From positions 12,446,204 to 12,510,203 of the forward strand of contig CM066925.1 in assembly GCA_033964015.1 (NCBI GenBank): 64,000 nucleotides of DNA, given 5' to 3'. Positions 35,181-48,050 of this stretch are shown piece after piece (positions within the stretch are counted from its first letter, which is position 1; the number at the start of each line of letters is the position of its first letter). The notes beneath the pieces were generated by a model. The model was not told the origin of the DNA, did not search any database, and saw nothing but the letters and a program-made list of their open reading frames with translations. The DNA is from Scolanthus callimorphus. Lineage: Eukaryota; Cnidaria; Anthozoa; Actiniaria; Edwardsiidae. The translations under genes were made by a program, and so were the position numbers.

Positions 35181-37390
35181 CCAAGAAATACACCTCATAA
35201 TTAGAGCGCATTTCAAATCTCTAGCCGATCAGAAGCCATCCAGTAAACAAACCAAAAGAAGCAAAGAAAGGCAGACTTGCGGTTAGTCATGCTATACTAT
35301 ATTTTCATAGTTTAACTTTACGAGGTTAATTAGTAACTTAGCTTTACCGATTACCACCGACAAAGACCACAAATTTTAACCGACTACCGACAATTTTCAC
35401 TGGAATTTCAACCGACATCCAGACCCCCTATCAAGACCCTTGTACATTCACTCAGAGAATTTGCATGCTTGCGCACCCCCGGAACCCCCCCTGGCTACGG
35501 GCCTGGAGTCAGAGATGTGTGGAAGTGCGCCATCAGGACAAGCACGACAAAAACAAAAAATATTAAGAAATAACTAGACAAGCACATACTGGAAGGAAGG
35601 CCAATTGTTATTGCTAAAGCCGTGAAGTTAAACGCGCTCTTATGTTAAAAGGGATGAGGCAATTAAAGTTATTAGATTTGAGGAATTAACGGGATCTTTG
35701 TAGCTATGGAAACCAGGATTTTTGTTAGGGAATTGAATAGAGATAATATGCGTATATAGATTAACCCATTTAGCGGCGAGAATTGAATGGTCAGTTAACG
35801 AGGTGATATTCGGATTACTGTATTAAGAGCGAGTTTCTGTAAATATCAACCAAGTCGGGAAGAGTCGAAAAAATCAAAATTTCCCAAACTTTCCTTAAAC
35901 ATAGTCTATGATGAGGTGTCTTCGGCGCTGAACGAATTTTTTGATTTAATTTAAATGTCGGTGACAAAACCCGGATTTTTCATTTTTTGCCCAAAAAGGG
36001 GTGAAAACCTGGTAATTTTTGCCCCAATTTAACGTCTCCCTACAGAACAATCGCAAGTATTTATGAAAATACCAAGTTATTTTCTGAAAAGTACATCATA
36101 TGTGCGTTTCGTTTTAACTTCTTTGCACAAACATCCGCTACACATAAAATATTTTCTGTATTTTTAAATATTTTTGAAAAAGTGCACGTTTTCGAAATGT
36201 AAAAAAATAACCATATTTGCGACCGAGTATCGCCCATGTTGGGACGCGTTTGAACATAAGAAAGATATCATAGAAAAGGGCATTCATTCCCCTTCCAGAA
36301 AATACAAAAACATTTTTGTGCAATTAAAATGGCGAGTTTCTGCAAATCCTTGAAGGCGACGCTCTAACCGCCTAAATTAACATGGGATTTCTATGTATAT
36401 GCAGAATATTTTATTTTTACCACGCAATACGTTGTAAATGTTTAACAAAAAATAACTAAAGTAGCTATTAAATACATTGAATTATAGCAAAACATATTTT
36501 ATTGTCACATTTTGCTAATTTTATAGCATTTTAGTGATGTTTGTACAAGGGAGAGAGGGGAGGGCCACCCCGTCTGAGGTTTACTTGCGATATTTTCGAC
36601 AGGCTTTAGAATTAGGACACCAAATTTTTTAGTAGCTGTTGATGTTTCCATCGCACAATATTTATTGGGAAATTGTCATTTCGTTACCATGGTAACGAGT
36701 TAGAGCGTCATCATATTTTCAAGTTAGAGCTATGTTCGGCAATTTCTTTCTCCTTTGGCTTTCAATCAAAATTTTAGGGTTTAAGACTTACTACCTATAG
36801 CAATAAGTTACGGAGGTTTCAAATCAATTTCGATCATGCCATCCTTAGAAAATCTTGACGGGAATGAGAACCCTTATTTGCATAAAATTTGCCTTTTTTG
36901 TGCATATATTTGCCAGCCTTTGTGCTGATTTTGTGGAAAGCTGGTCAAATATGTAAGGCATTCTAAGTAGTCTACTAAAAGGGTTTCAGTTTGTTTGCAA
37001 CATAATAAAAATACAGGGAAACAACGGTGAGTTCTATTTGCTGATTCAGCACTTTTGGCTAATAAACGTTTCACTGGTTGGCAATGACTACCGCAAACCA
37101 AACAACAATATATCTAGTAAATATAGCTTCAATTAACTTTAGCTTAGAAAAATAAACAAATACGGATATTTTCAATTTGTAAAAGAAAGTGTAAGCCGTA
37201 CTCACTTGGCTTAAAGGCAGACACGCCCCCTGGCATTAACTGTGTCAGCGGATTATGCGCCAAGCAGATATTAAATTTGCATTTTCGACTTTGAAGAAAA
37301 CATGTTTGACTATTTGTGAAGATAAAATTGGTATCTCCGCGCGGCCATGTGATATCCTCTATGTATTATCAAAGTGGAAACAATTTGGTT

Positions 37391-37755
37391 CATCCCTTCC
37401 CAAGATATAAACCTTTTCTTGTTTGCCATGACGTCATACCACTTGACCACGCAGTTCTAACCCCATTGCCACTTAGACATTTTCACCAAAGTTTGGTTGT
37501 CTGAGGCTCATCCCTCCCTAAGATATAAACCGTTTCTCGTTTGATGACGTCATCTATGATGTCATAACACGTGACGCAATTCCACCTCCCTTGTCACTTA
37601 GATAATTTCACCCAAGTTCTGTTGTATGAGGTCCATCCCTTCCCAATACATATACACTTTCTCGTTTGATGGCGTCATCGATTACGTCATACCCCGTGAC
37701 CATGCTGTTGCACCCCCCTTGCCATGGGAAGGTTCATCCCTTCCCATGATATACA
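37391..37755. repeat. About 120-bp tandem repeat with CRE-like sites
   Basis: Three full units and a partial fourth, each starting TCCCTTCCCAAGATATA or a variant and containing one or two TGACGTCAT/GCGTCAT/TACGTCAT motifs, then GTGAC and CACTTAGA. Located inside the TTAA element. Confidence 0.8.
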
Positions 37756-38160
37756 TAACTTTTTTTTAGCTCCGCTAAAAAAAAAAGTGGTGGGCTGCCT
37801 GTGTGACCCCGGACGAACGCACAAACCGGAAGTCCATGACAAAACAGGTCGATGCCAATCTCGTTCCCAGAGCCTACTCTGCTGTTGTTGTTTGTCGTAG
37901 GCACTGACGGCAGACAATCGTAGGCAATTCTGATTGGCCGATATTCCCGCCCGCTATTTTGAAATTTGCCTAACGAACAAAGACGGTCGCCATATATGGA
38001 GAACCGGATACATCCGATTTCGTCTGCGTCCCGAGTAAGCATGACCGAGAGGCTCTGGGAACGAGATTGAGGTCGATGCATTACGCTTTTGTTTTCTTTC
38101 TTCTTTTTCTGCATGTATGGGGCTCTGCTGGAGCTCCGCTAAAATTATGTTTTTTTTTCT
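37755..38160. repeat. Inverted-repeat segment, GCTCTGGGAACGAG
   Basis: TCGTTCCCAGAGCC at about 37860 is matched by GGCTCTGGGAACGA at about 38051, and TAGCTCCGCTAAAA occurs near both ends. This is probably a MITE inserted in the middle of the TTAA element. Confidence 0.55.
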
Positions 38161-40365
38161 TCTTTGTAAATTGAAGGAAATTTTTTAAGGTGATAAAGAA
38201 ATGAAGGTGATATTTTTACCGTGGATAATAAAGTGGAGATACACATAGGCATTTCATAGCGCCTAATAATGTATGGACTGTTTTATTTGTCAAAATAGTT
38301 TGATATATTTTTCGTTTGCATCAATTCAAGCGACATTGTTTTCAACGAACAAAGAATGATTAACAAACAGAGATGAAGAAACCCGCATGCTAAAATATAT
38401 AATTTAAACACGTATCTATAAATCATTAAGTCAAAGAAAAGCATTTCATTGAAGTTCATTTTTACTATATTGTTTTCAAATTGCTGCTAAGTATTATATT
38501 AATGTTTAGTCCATTTCCAGTAAAAGTAATTAAAAAAATACAGAAAAACAGGCTTAATAGTTTATTTTTTAGCCAATAAGTGCTGAATCAGCAAAACTGA
38601 ATATTGAGTTTTTTGTACCTTGATCTTCATTACGCTGCAACCAAATCGAAACCTTTTTAGTGGACAACTTAGAGTTCCTTACCTTACCTACTTGACCAAC
38701 TTTCCACAGACTCAGCACAAAGGGGTGGCAAATATATTCACAAAAATGTCGACTTTTATGCAAATAAGGGTTCTCTACACCAAAGCTACTGAAAATTTGA
38801 TGTCCTAATTCTAAACCCTCTCGAAAATATCACTAGCCAGTAAACCTCAGAGGGGGTGGCCTCCCTCTCCCCTCCCTTGTACAAACATCACTAAAATGCT
38901 GTAAAATTAGTCAAACGTGACAATGAAATATGTTTTGCTATAATTCAATGTATTTAGTAGCTACTTTAGTTATTTTTCGTGAAAAATGTACAAGGTATTG
39001 CGTGGTACAGACAAAATATTCTATATATACCTGGAAAATCTATCTTATTTTAGGCGATTAGGCCGTCATCTTTAAGGGTTTGCAGAAGCTCGCTATTTTA
39101 ATTGCACAAAAATGTTTTTATATTTCCTGAAAGGAGAATGAATGCCCTTTTCTATGATACCTTTCTTATGTTCGAACTCGTCCCAACATGGGTGATATTC
39201 GGTCGCAAATATGGTTATTTTCCTACATTTCGAAAACGTGCACTTTTTCAAAAATATTTAAAAATACAGAAAATGTTGTATGTGTAACGGATGTTTGTGC
39301 AAAGAAGTTAAAACGAACGCACATATGATGTACTTTTCAGAAAATAACTTGGTATTTTGATAAATACTTGCGATTTTTCTGCAAGGAGACGTTAAATTGG
39401 GGCAAAAATTACCAGGTTTTCACCCCTTTTTGGGCAAAAAATGAAAAATCCGGGTTTTCTCACCGACATTTAAATAAAATCAAAAAATTCTTTCAGCGCC
39501 GAAGACACCTCATCATAGACTATGTTTAAGGAAAGTTTGGGAAATTTTGATTTTTTCGACTCTTCCCAACTTGGTTGATATTTACAGAAACTCGCTCTTA
39601 AGCATTAAGACTTGTACATTGAAAAACAAACCATGTTCGTACAAGTCGTATTTTAGACAAAAAGGACTGGAGGATAGTGCCGGATATTTTTAAAACAAAA
39701 GGTATCTGGAAATAATAGAAAGATATATACCTTAGCATATGGCTTGTTATTATATAGACACGAGTGTTTTACTGGGAAATACGCCACTCGTAGATCTCAT
39801 ACGAAGCTACATCCGGGTCCTCAGTGACATATTTTCCATATCCTCACTAGTGAGGATATCGGTCAAAACAAAAGTGCTTGGAAATCAATTTGGAATATTT
39901 TTTCTGGTTTGTCTATATAATAAAAAGAAAATTACACGGTGGCTTGAAGATATGAGTTTTATTTTCTCGTGTCAAAAACAATATTTTACTCATTCGCTGC
40001 GCTCTTTCGTAAAATAATCTGATTTTTAAATCCATAGTAGGACCCGTCATTATGTACGCAAATGAAAATAAATTATGACTAATAAGCTCTTGGCATGACA
40101 TTGTTTATATCCCCTGCTCTGTATTTTTTTGTGTGTGTGTGTGTATTTTTTGTGTGTGACTATTTCCATTCACTAAATGGTACTTGTACTAGTCGGAGAC
40201 TGGGTAACATATTGTAAACCATTACTAGGCACCATTCTGTACAAAGCATGTACATTAAATTTTGCCAAAATAAGCCATACAGTTACATAGCTTTGTCTAC
40301 TGTGGTTTGTGCTTCCTAAAATCCGCGATCCACGAGCTTATCAAGCTTTGTTTTGATTCCTTTAT

Positions 40366-40452
40366 CCCCAGAATGCTTTGTGTTTGACTTGTTTGACGTC
40401 ATAGCAACAGCCAAACACGCAAGGGACTGAAGCGAGAAAGCAACATGGCGGC
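40366..40452 (+). promoter_or_regulatory. SPEF1 upstream motif cluster
   Basis: Within 215 bp of the SPEF1 ATG lie CCCCAGAATGC (40366-40376, ZNF143-like core), TGACGTCA (40394-40401, CRE) immediately followed by AGCAAC (an RFX X-box half site), and AACATGGCGGC (40442-40452, YY1-like). The RFX half site suits a ciliary gene. Binding is inferred from motif matches only. Confidence 0.45.
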
Positions 40453-40577
40453 CATCAAACCTGGTTGAGCTCAAACATGAGCACTGAATTTTATAGTACA
40501 ATTGCTGTCCGAATCCTGCTGACGTATATACCGTTATACATATAAGATACCAGGGTATATCTGAGTCTGTTTTGAAA

Positions 40578-43500
40578 ATGTCTACGGGCTTGGTGTCGCC
40601 CGGATATTGCGAGTTAGATGAAGAAACATTGCAAGAATTGTACGCTTGGATCGATGAAATCCCACTTTCTCGCCCGAAGAAAAACATCGCAAGGGATTTC
40701 AGCGATGGAGGTTGGTCCGTTGTTATTAGAGTTTATTATTCAAATAGAGGATTCTGTCAATTTTATGAAGCCTTTCCAGAAGTGGTAAGGGGAAATTAAT
40801 TTGTTGAATACTTGGTTTGTCAGAGTTGTTACGTTAGTAACAATATTGACCAACTAACTTTTTAACGCCATAGATTCCGTGGATGGAGCTTTAAATCATT
40901 GTAAGCTCAAACAAAAATTGTCGAAACAACATATGTATGCAACAGAAAGGTTTATAGAAAAGCTAATGCTACAGCGAAGGTCCACAACTTGCGCACAATT
41001 TGATGAATTACTTATAAACTATGCCACGCCGAAAGAAAGGTGTTTATATAAATCAATCCTATAAACAAACCTAATAGCCTCCCTCAAAAATGTACATAAG
41101 TATTCTTTGCTTATCAAATGAATTTTTTTTGTTCTTCAAGATTTCTAGATTTAATCATTGTATAAACTGATTTATGTATTCTTATATTAGCTTCAAGTTT
41201 ATATGTTATTCAGCTCTATGTTTATAGTTTCTAGCATGCTTGGCTTTGTGTCAAGTGTTTTGTGGAAACACCCCCTGGTGATAACCAGTTACGCTGTCGA
41301 CGGTCGCACATACATACGTAAAAATGATTTTTTTCTATTAAATTCCTGTTGTTTGATATTATATTTACATAATGTTTTTGCTACAAAGATGACAACGAAA
41401 GTATGTAATACAAGTGCAAACAGAGCTGGAAATTGTACCTGTATCAGGGGCAGATTTAGGGGGCCAAGGGGGCTGCGACCCCCCTTTCTCAGGAGATTTT
41501 CCTATACATTTACATATTTGCTGGAGTAAATTTGAACATTTTCGTCCCATGTTTTCACTATCCGCCCCCCCCCCCCCCCCCTTTCTCGATCCGCCCCTGT
41601 GCATCAGTCGCTTTTACAACTAAACTGTCCTCATCCACATTTAGATTTACCTAGAAATTAAATTTGGTGGGTCTAAACTGCCAACTTCCCTCTCGCTTCC
41701 CCCTCAGCACTAGAGGGCACATCAGTATGGCACATCATGCAGACACCTCTTTAGGAGGGAAGTCTATTTCTGTGAGTGCTAAGTGGCGTCATATTCTGTA
41801 TGTTGCTTAATTTTTTTCTGTCTCTGCTTATAGTCCTGGTGGCAGAGATTATCCATCACTTCCTGCCTAAGCTGGTGGAGCTCCACAACTATACCTCAGC
41901 CAATTCATTGGCCATGAAAACAACCAACTGGAATACATTAAATAGTAAGAGAGTCGTATAGACCACTTTCTAAAAAATATGTGTGTGCAACAAGCTCGAC
42001 ATCAGGACCGGTCAGCAAGGGAATCAGTCTTTGTGGGTAGCTATTGTGCTGGTGCAGTCACATGCAACCACTTGAATAACAATGGATGATTCCCTTGTTG
42101 ACTGGTCCTAACACTGAATTTAATGTGCATGCATGCCTGAGGAAATGGTTTACTGGTAAATCATTGAGTAGAAAATTAACACATTTTATATCTTTTTTAA
42201 TGTGAGACAATAAAAACAACAAGTAATAAAAACAACATAAATGATCAAATGGCTGATTGGACAAGCAAATAAACAAACAAACAACAGCAAAACAGCAGCA
42301 ACAAAGAAAAATGATGGTTTTAGAATCAAGAGAGTCAAAAGCACACTGATCTCATTAGTCAATAGTTTCATTAGTTACTCCTGAATTTGAGCCCTGGTTG
42401 CTGCATTGATAATGCAATTAAAGGGGCTCTCACATACTTGCTGGCCACGTCTCTGACAAGAAAATAGCTCCAATTGTAATCCAATTCCATCCACTCGATA
42501 ACAGGTCAAAACAACCTAGAATTGCATTTGTCTAACACTTGAAAGGTTTTTCTATTAATCTGGAGGATTATTTTGATTACTATGGGCAATTGTACATGTG
42601 TTTTTGTGGTTACAATTCTATACTTATTTTATGTCCACGGTGGACGAATATTAAGCGTGCGAGTGCCCCTTTAAGCATGATTGTACTGATACAATTTCCC
42701 TAGTGAAACACCTTAAAGCAGGATCTTAAAAGATCTTACAGGATCTTGGTATACAAACTTATAGGATCCTAAACAGACTGTAGATGCAATAGGATCCTGT
42801 AAAATCCTATAGGTTCTTAGTTAGGTTTTTCATCATGGTTAATATCCCAATTGCTTTTTTTTTTTTCAGGAAAAGTTCTAAAAATCCTAAATTGTACTCT
42901 ACCAGAAGGTGTTTTAAAGAATATAGCGAGTGCTCAAGTTGGAGTAATAGAACCAGTGCTGTCCAGACTTAGGGAGCAGGTGGGGATTCCGCTGGTGTGA
43001 AGCATTTTCTGCACAAGACACAAAAAAGTGTTTCTCATACCCAGTAACTCCTGACTATCAAGGAAATCTTGAGCCTTGTTCTTTACAAATTATAGTTTGT
43101 TAAAAGTAACATTTACTTATTAAAAAAAATGGCAAAAAGTGAGCCTTCTTCATTACAAATTATAGTTTGTTAAAAGTAAGATTTACTTAATCAAAAAATG
43201 GCAAAAAAAGTTGAAAAAAGGGAACTTTATCGACACATTTGAAGTAAATTTACATTACTTCATATTTTTTTCAAGCACTGTAGTGCCTATGGTGGAATTA
43301 AACTTCATAGATTATAAGCTGGTCATAGTTAACTCTGAAGGGTGCCATATTTTTATGTAGGTTTACTTCAAAAATGTTGGGTACTCCTGTTAAAGGAAAA
43401 AATTGTTTTTGGTGCTCAAGGTCTTTGTTGTACCCAGATCTCATTGTCTCGTTCTAATGTCTTTGTTCTTGGCTTTTGTCCTATTGTTCGACATCATCTG

Positions 43501-46382
43501 GTGCTCTCCTATAACACCAAGAAATTGCTCAAATTGTACACACAGTAAGGTTTTTCTGGTTGCATATTGCTTTCAAAATGTTCAGGTTTCATTCTGAAAC
43601 ATATTTACTTGCTTCAAGGTATAAATAGACATAGAAATTGAGGTATAAATCAGATATAATTGCTAATTTGTCTGTCTTATTCCAGATTGATAAATACATT
43701 GCTAAGAAGAAAGCTCAAGAAGTGCAAAATATGAGGCCTAGGCAAAAAACTTATGACTACTTTCCACAAGAGGGGCGAGACCTCATGGAGAATAATGCTG
43801 CTAATGTCTATACTGACGATTATTATGGTAAGTGATACTGTACTGTAGATGGGTCAGAGGTCATGGTGTGCATGTGAACCCCTTTAACTTTAGAGCTTAA
43901 AATAATTATAATTTTGCAGTTTTGGAAGTTTTGCCATAAGGAATACAAGTTTTGTTGTGAAAAAAAGTTTGCCATGCACTTATTATGAACCACCATACTT
44001 TTCCAATGAAATACTTTATTGTTTAAATACCTTTTCTTGGTAGGTCCAGAGGCTATTAACTATTCCAGCTATGCATTTAATACTGGTCCACTGCCGATTG
44101 AAAGATATGCTACAGGACCACCGCAATCAGAGGTACAGGTTGACTTTTAACATGCAAAAAGGTTTAGTGATGTGTGAAGGACATATGTAATCACCTTTAG
44201 ATGGGACAATGATTTAAATGAGAGTCATACAAGAGGATTATAGGCCGGATTCCACTTGGTGAGGCATTGTTTATTCTGGATATCACAAAAACCAAATTGT
44301 TCTATTATATTGATTCAGTAAGAAATACTTTCACGATGAACAGTTAATTTTTTTTTTTCAAGCAATTCCTTTTACACAAGCGCTTTTTTCAATCGGAAGC
44401 CAGTGCTCTTGATTATTTTTCTTCTTTGATTCCCAAAGTTAGCCTATCAGATCGAGATAGTGAGTACAATGTATAATAAATACATGATATCACTACAAGG
44501 AGAATTCCTGTTTGCAAATGTCTCCAAATGTGCTTGGTGATTCTGAATGGGGTGCATACTTTCTATAGGTACCGGTAGGAGGTTACCATCCTGGTGCCCC
44601 ACCTGGACAGCCCTTGGCAAAGCAGGGGAGGTGACGGCCCTCCCACCAAACCTTGGAGAGGACCCTAGAAGACAAACCAGGCCCAAAGTGCCAGCATACA
44701 CTGATAGTAAATCAAAAATGAACCTTTCTGGAAAAGGGTAAGACATTTTCTTGTGTGGGTGTTATTATTGCATACTAGAATTTATTATTACTGTGAAACA
44801 AAGTGTAATAGTAAAAGAGTAATAGCCTGTACAGTACAAAAGAGAACAATGGAGTTAGCATAATAAACGTCTGCTGATATGCTAAAATGAGTTTAGCGAA
44901 TTTTGAAAACCACTGTAATGAGCCATCAAATTTTTGTGGTACTTTTTCGCCAAAATTTGTCTTCCATTTTATTGTGTTAGAAATAACGTTAAGCTACCTT
45001 TTTTAGTAATATTCCATGGGAGAGGAAGAGTTGTTTTGCTGGAAATATGCGAAGAGAAAAGCGCAAAAAGCTTTTGTGATTGTGCGAGTGCTTGTAAGGA
45101 GAAATGAGATTTTAAACAAACAAAATAGGCAATGAATGTTTCTCTAGGTTTCTTTAGACGTAAAGAATCACGATGCAAAACAAATCACAAAATATCAACA
45201 GCATTGGAATAAAACATTTCATGTATTGGGCGCGACTCTGCCTGAAACTGAAGTTGATAGCTTTTTAATGTATTGTCTTTTCTATCATTATTCTAGTAAA
45301 ACACAAAGAGCATCTTCCTATCAAGATGTTTCACATGTAGATCAGACAAACTTCAGGTTCTTGGCAGAGGAGAAAGAGCAGGCCTTACTGGCATCACAAG
45401 AAACCATACAGGTATTTATAACACGCCACAGAAAATACAGCCAATAAGAATGCAGGAATGTTGCATATTCGGCGGTATTCCACTGAACCTTCCATTATGC
45501 ACTGTATTTACATAAACCGTTGCCTTTAATTATCTGGAGCGTAGTATAAAATAGTTATACAATGAATGATAGTGGCATATTGCTGAATTCGACGGGAGAA
45601 CCCTGTGGTTTAAAGAGCCTGTGTCAGCCGCCATTTTGACAGCATAGCAACATACCAAGTCGGAAAAAGCATCCATTTCCATCGGCTGATTTAGAGAATA
45701 AAGAGCAATGTTCTCCATTGAATTTGGTATATCAAATCTGAAACTTTGTTTTTAATGTTGACTTAGAGATTTCTACACGTAATTCGTCTTCTAATATCAA
45801 ACGAAACAATAACAAAGGAGTGGCTGACACGGGCTCTTTACATAGTTTGTAGCTGATTTCTAAGAGATGACCATCTTATAGCCTGAGAGCCAGCTCTCTA
45901 GTGGGTTTTTCGGATATTTGATTTTTTGGGCGCGCGGGATTCCTGTGTCCTCAAGCTAAACATCATGGACTATTGATAAGCCCATCTTATAGCTAAGGAC
46001 TTTAATGGTCAAACGTTTTCAAAGCAATGCTACCAGCTTGTGTGTTCATTAGAGTGGTTTTCGCTCTAGTGTTCTTTAGTTCTACTGTAGCACTCGCAGT
46101 GACGAACCGACCTCCATTTTTCAGATTCTCCAATCAAAAGTCAGACGGTTAGAACACCTTCTCCATCTGAAGGACCTCCGAATAAGTGATCTAACGGCGC
46201 GTCTTCAGGGCGTGGCCCAACCGCCACGCCTCCTCCCCCCACAGCAAAACCCTCCCCAGCCACCCGGACATGGGAACTCACAAGGGCTACACCCTGCATT
46301 GATGAAGCCAACACCTCCTCATCAGCAGCCTCTGCCGCCATTACATCATCCCTCCATGCCACAACAGGAGGCACAACAGTAG
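40578..46382 (+). CDS. SPEF1: Sperm flagellar protein 1 / CLAMP (CH-like domain)
   Basis: Eight coding exons: 40578-40710, 41834-41944, 42870-42979, 43686-43827, 44044-44132, 44569-44737, 45297-45411 and 46125-46382. The calponin-homology-like domain covers about residues 1-115: LYAWIDEIPLSRPKKNIARD, FSDGVLVAEIIHHFLPKLVE, NRKVLKILN and GVIEPVLSRLR. A linker follows, then a conserved C-terminal coiled coil (EKEQALLASQETIQ, then KVRRLEHLLHLKDLRISDL) and a Pro/Gln-rich tail absent from human SPEF1. About 375 residues against 236 in human. Vertebrate SPEF1 bundles microtubules in cilia, flagella and planar-polarised epithelia. Anomaly: the exons sum to one base short. Exon 6 begins VPVGGYHPGAPPGQP, meets TGA at 44632, and continues plausibly in the next frame after a GGGG tract at 44625-44628, so one G is probably missing. 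The ATG is preceded in frame by TTG AAA. Confidence 0.92.
41445..41599. mobile_element. CAGGGGCGGATC hAT-like MITE in SPEF1 intron 1
   Basis: The ends are CAGGGGCAGATTTAG and GATCCGCCCCTG, with a 15-base C run inside. TGTAT/TGCAT flank the two ends, an imperfect target duplication. Confidence 0.65.
42715..42835. repeat. AGGATC/GATCCT palindrome cluster
   Basis: Iterated TAGGATCCT, AGATCTTA and GGATCCTGTAAAATCCT in both orientations, in SPEF1 intron 2. A similar cluster at 53028-53115 begins at the BAG3-like exon 2 donor. Confidence 0.55.
45613..45838. mobile_element. AAGAGCCTGTGTCAGCC MITE, copy 1
   Basis: The inverted ends AAGAGCCTGTGTCAGCC and GGCTGACACGGGCTCTT are flanked by TA (45611-45612, 45839-45840). 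It lies in SPEF1 intron 7. It is the intact sister of 58912-59289. The left arm contains a YY1-like GCCGCCATTTT. Confidence 0.85.
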
Positions 46383-46734
46383 AGGAAGGAGGGGAACCAG
46401 TGGGTGGGGAAGGGGTACTCTCAAGGGTGCTGCTTGTAAGATTGGGATACGCTGAGGGAGAGAAGGCCGATCATTAGCTAGCCGATCACTAGCCAGCGGG
46501 TTGTGTACTGGAAGTCCCAGGAGGTGTGGTGGGGCCATCTGGGTGTATGTCAAATGAAGAGGCCTCGCTGGGAAATTTGCAAAGCTATTATATGGCCTTC
46601 AACGAGGATTACACCAAGCATTGACATGGAGTGCTTGTTTCACAAAATCACGCTGCTGGAGAGTTTGGCTGGGGATTTAGAGCTTCGGACGAAGATTCTA
46701 GCTTGTTTTGGAGCGTTAGGGATTAGTAATATTA

Positions 46735-46845
46735 GAGCGGATTTCATATGACTGTGGTGAAACCAAATGACTGGTTGAATAAAACCTATAGGAGTGATTG
46801 CAGAGTTATTGCAATTTACTTAGAACAGTCAACTGAAAACCGCTT
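46735..46845. mobile_element. TA-type MITE, 111 bp
   Basis: The ends are GAGCGGATTTCATATGACTG and CAGTCAACTGAAAACCGCTT, with TA on both sides. It lies about 350 bases downstream of the SPEF1 stop. Confidence 0.75.
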
Positions 46846-47344
46846 TAATGAAGCTGATTTCCCTATGAAGATAACCAGAGTAATAGGCGTTTGTCGTTCC
46901 CGTAAGATAATTCCTCCCAACGTGCGAATGCAAATTTACTATGAGACAGACCGCAACGAGCACGCGCGACAAGCGAAAACGAGTGACCTGAGGCGCACGA
47001 CCCGCAAATTTCAACACTTTCGCTCGCACACCCCCAAAAGCGCGCGGGAAAAATGCTGATACTCCAGGTTACTATGAAGAGGGGAATCGGCATATATTTA
47101 GAATTGTGGCAGCTGCAGCACCTGAACGTTTAGTAATGGACGATTCCAGCTATAATGAATGCGCGCGGTGCATGTCGGTAGTTGTGCTACATTTCACGAA
47201 GCAAGTGGCTTGTATGCGCGCGTTGCATCCTGGCAGATGTGGTAAATTCCAAAGGCATTTCTAAGTAAAAAGCACGCGCTTATAGCTGGAATCGTTCATT
47301 TTCTAGCTGAGGCGAGAACAAGATATAAGTAGCACACATTATGT
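46846..47344. other. Intergenic, no gene seen
   Basis: The open frame at 46748-47059 starts inside the MITE and has no recognisable domain. GC-rich patches (CGCGCG) near 47040 and 47160-47220. Confidence 0.4.
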
Positions 47345-47545
47345 ATAACAATTATTCCTATAGGCCGAATGGGCTCTGAGTCAATAGCCCATGAGGCCCA
47401 GGGCTCAGAGAGACCACGAGGGCGAGAGGAATAATTGTTTTAGTCAAATCACACTAGTAGGTCAATTTGTATAGCCAAAAACGTTTTCTGGTCTGGTAAT
47501 TTGCCATAATTTCTGGCTTTCAAATCCGACACTTTTCGCTAGGCT
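47345..47545. repeat. Repeat related to 34005-35180
   Basis: Inverse copy of the outer element at 34 kb without the Harbinger-like insert. It contains GGCCGAATGGGCT, TAGGTCAATTTGTATAGCC and TCTGGTCTGGTAATT. Confidence 0.65.
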
Positions 47546-47680
47546 ATAACTTAAATGGAGGAAAATAAGTGGAGACATTAATAAACTGTAGAGGGTCAAA
47601 GAAGACAAAGGAAATATCAGAAGATAGGGTGTTTAACGAGAAAATGAGCTGTGGATAATATTATGAAGTTATTGTATTAG

Positions 47681-48050
47681 CAGGCCCGTAGCAAGGTTAA
47701 AATATTGTGGGGGGGGGGGGGGGGGGGGGGGGGGCTTACGTGAAAAGGCCTAACAATCTTCATTATTGAAACGATAACTATCGTTTGGCTACCAGCTACG
47801 TTTGAGTTGAGGCGTTTTGGCATGTCCTTTGCGCTGAATTTGCCAAACAATTGTCGTACAACAATTATTGAGCTATGGCGGATTTTTATCTTTTTATGCA
47901 CAGTTGAATGGATAAAACGTCTTTACACCCACTCAGTCGCGCGCCGATACACGAATTTGCGCTCAGTTCAAAATTTTCAAGAGAGAAAAAATCTATATAC
48001 ACATTGGGGGGGGGGGGGGGGGCTAGCCCCTCCCCTCTACTACGGGCATG
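47681..48050. mobile_element. CAGGCCCGTAGC hAT-like MITE with G runs
   Basis: The left end CAGGCCCGTAGCAAG and right end TACTACGGGCATG pair. ATTAG flanks both ends. G runs of about 24 and 17 bases lie just inside each end. Confidence 0.65.

Larger units (their letters stand above)
35823..39601. mobile_element. TTAA-bounded 3.8-kb fold-back element
   Basis: Large inverted arms (about 35823-37067 and 38567-39601) start TTAAGAGCGAGTTTCTG and end CAGAAACTCGCTCTTAA. They match along about 1 kb, with gaps in the right arm. TTAA at both ends fits piggyBac or Kolobok targeting, although TTAA is itself palindromic and could be part of the repeat. The middle (37070-38560) holds a tandem array and another hairpin. 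No transposase-like open frame was found. Confidence 0.8.

Noticed and set aside
44632..44634. True stop codon truncating SPEF1
   Set aside because: Downstream exons encode the conserved C-terminal coiled coil in phase; a one-base deficit in the adjacent G tract explains the stop better.
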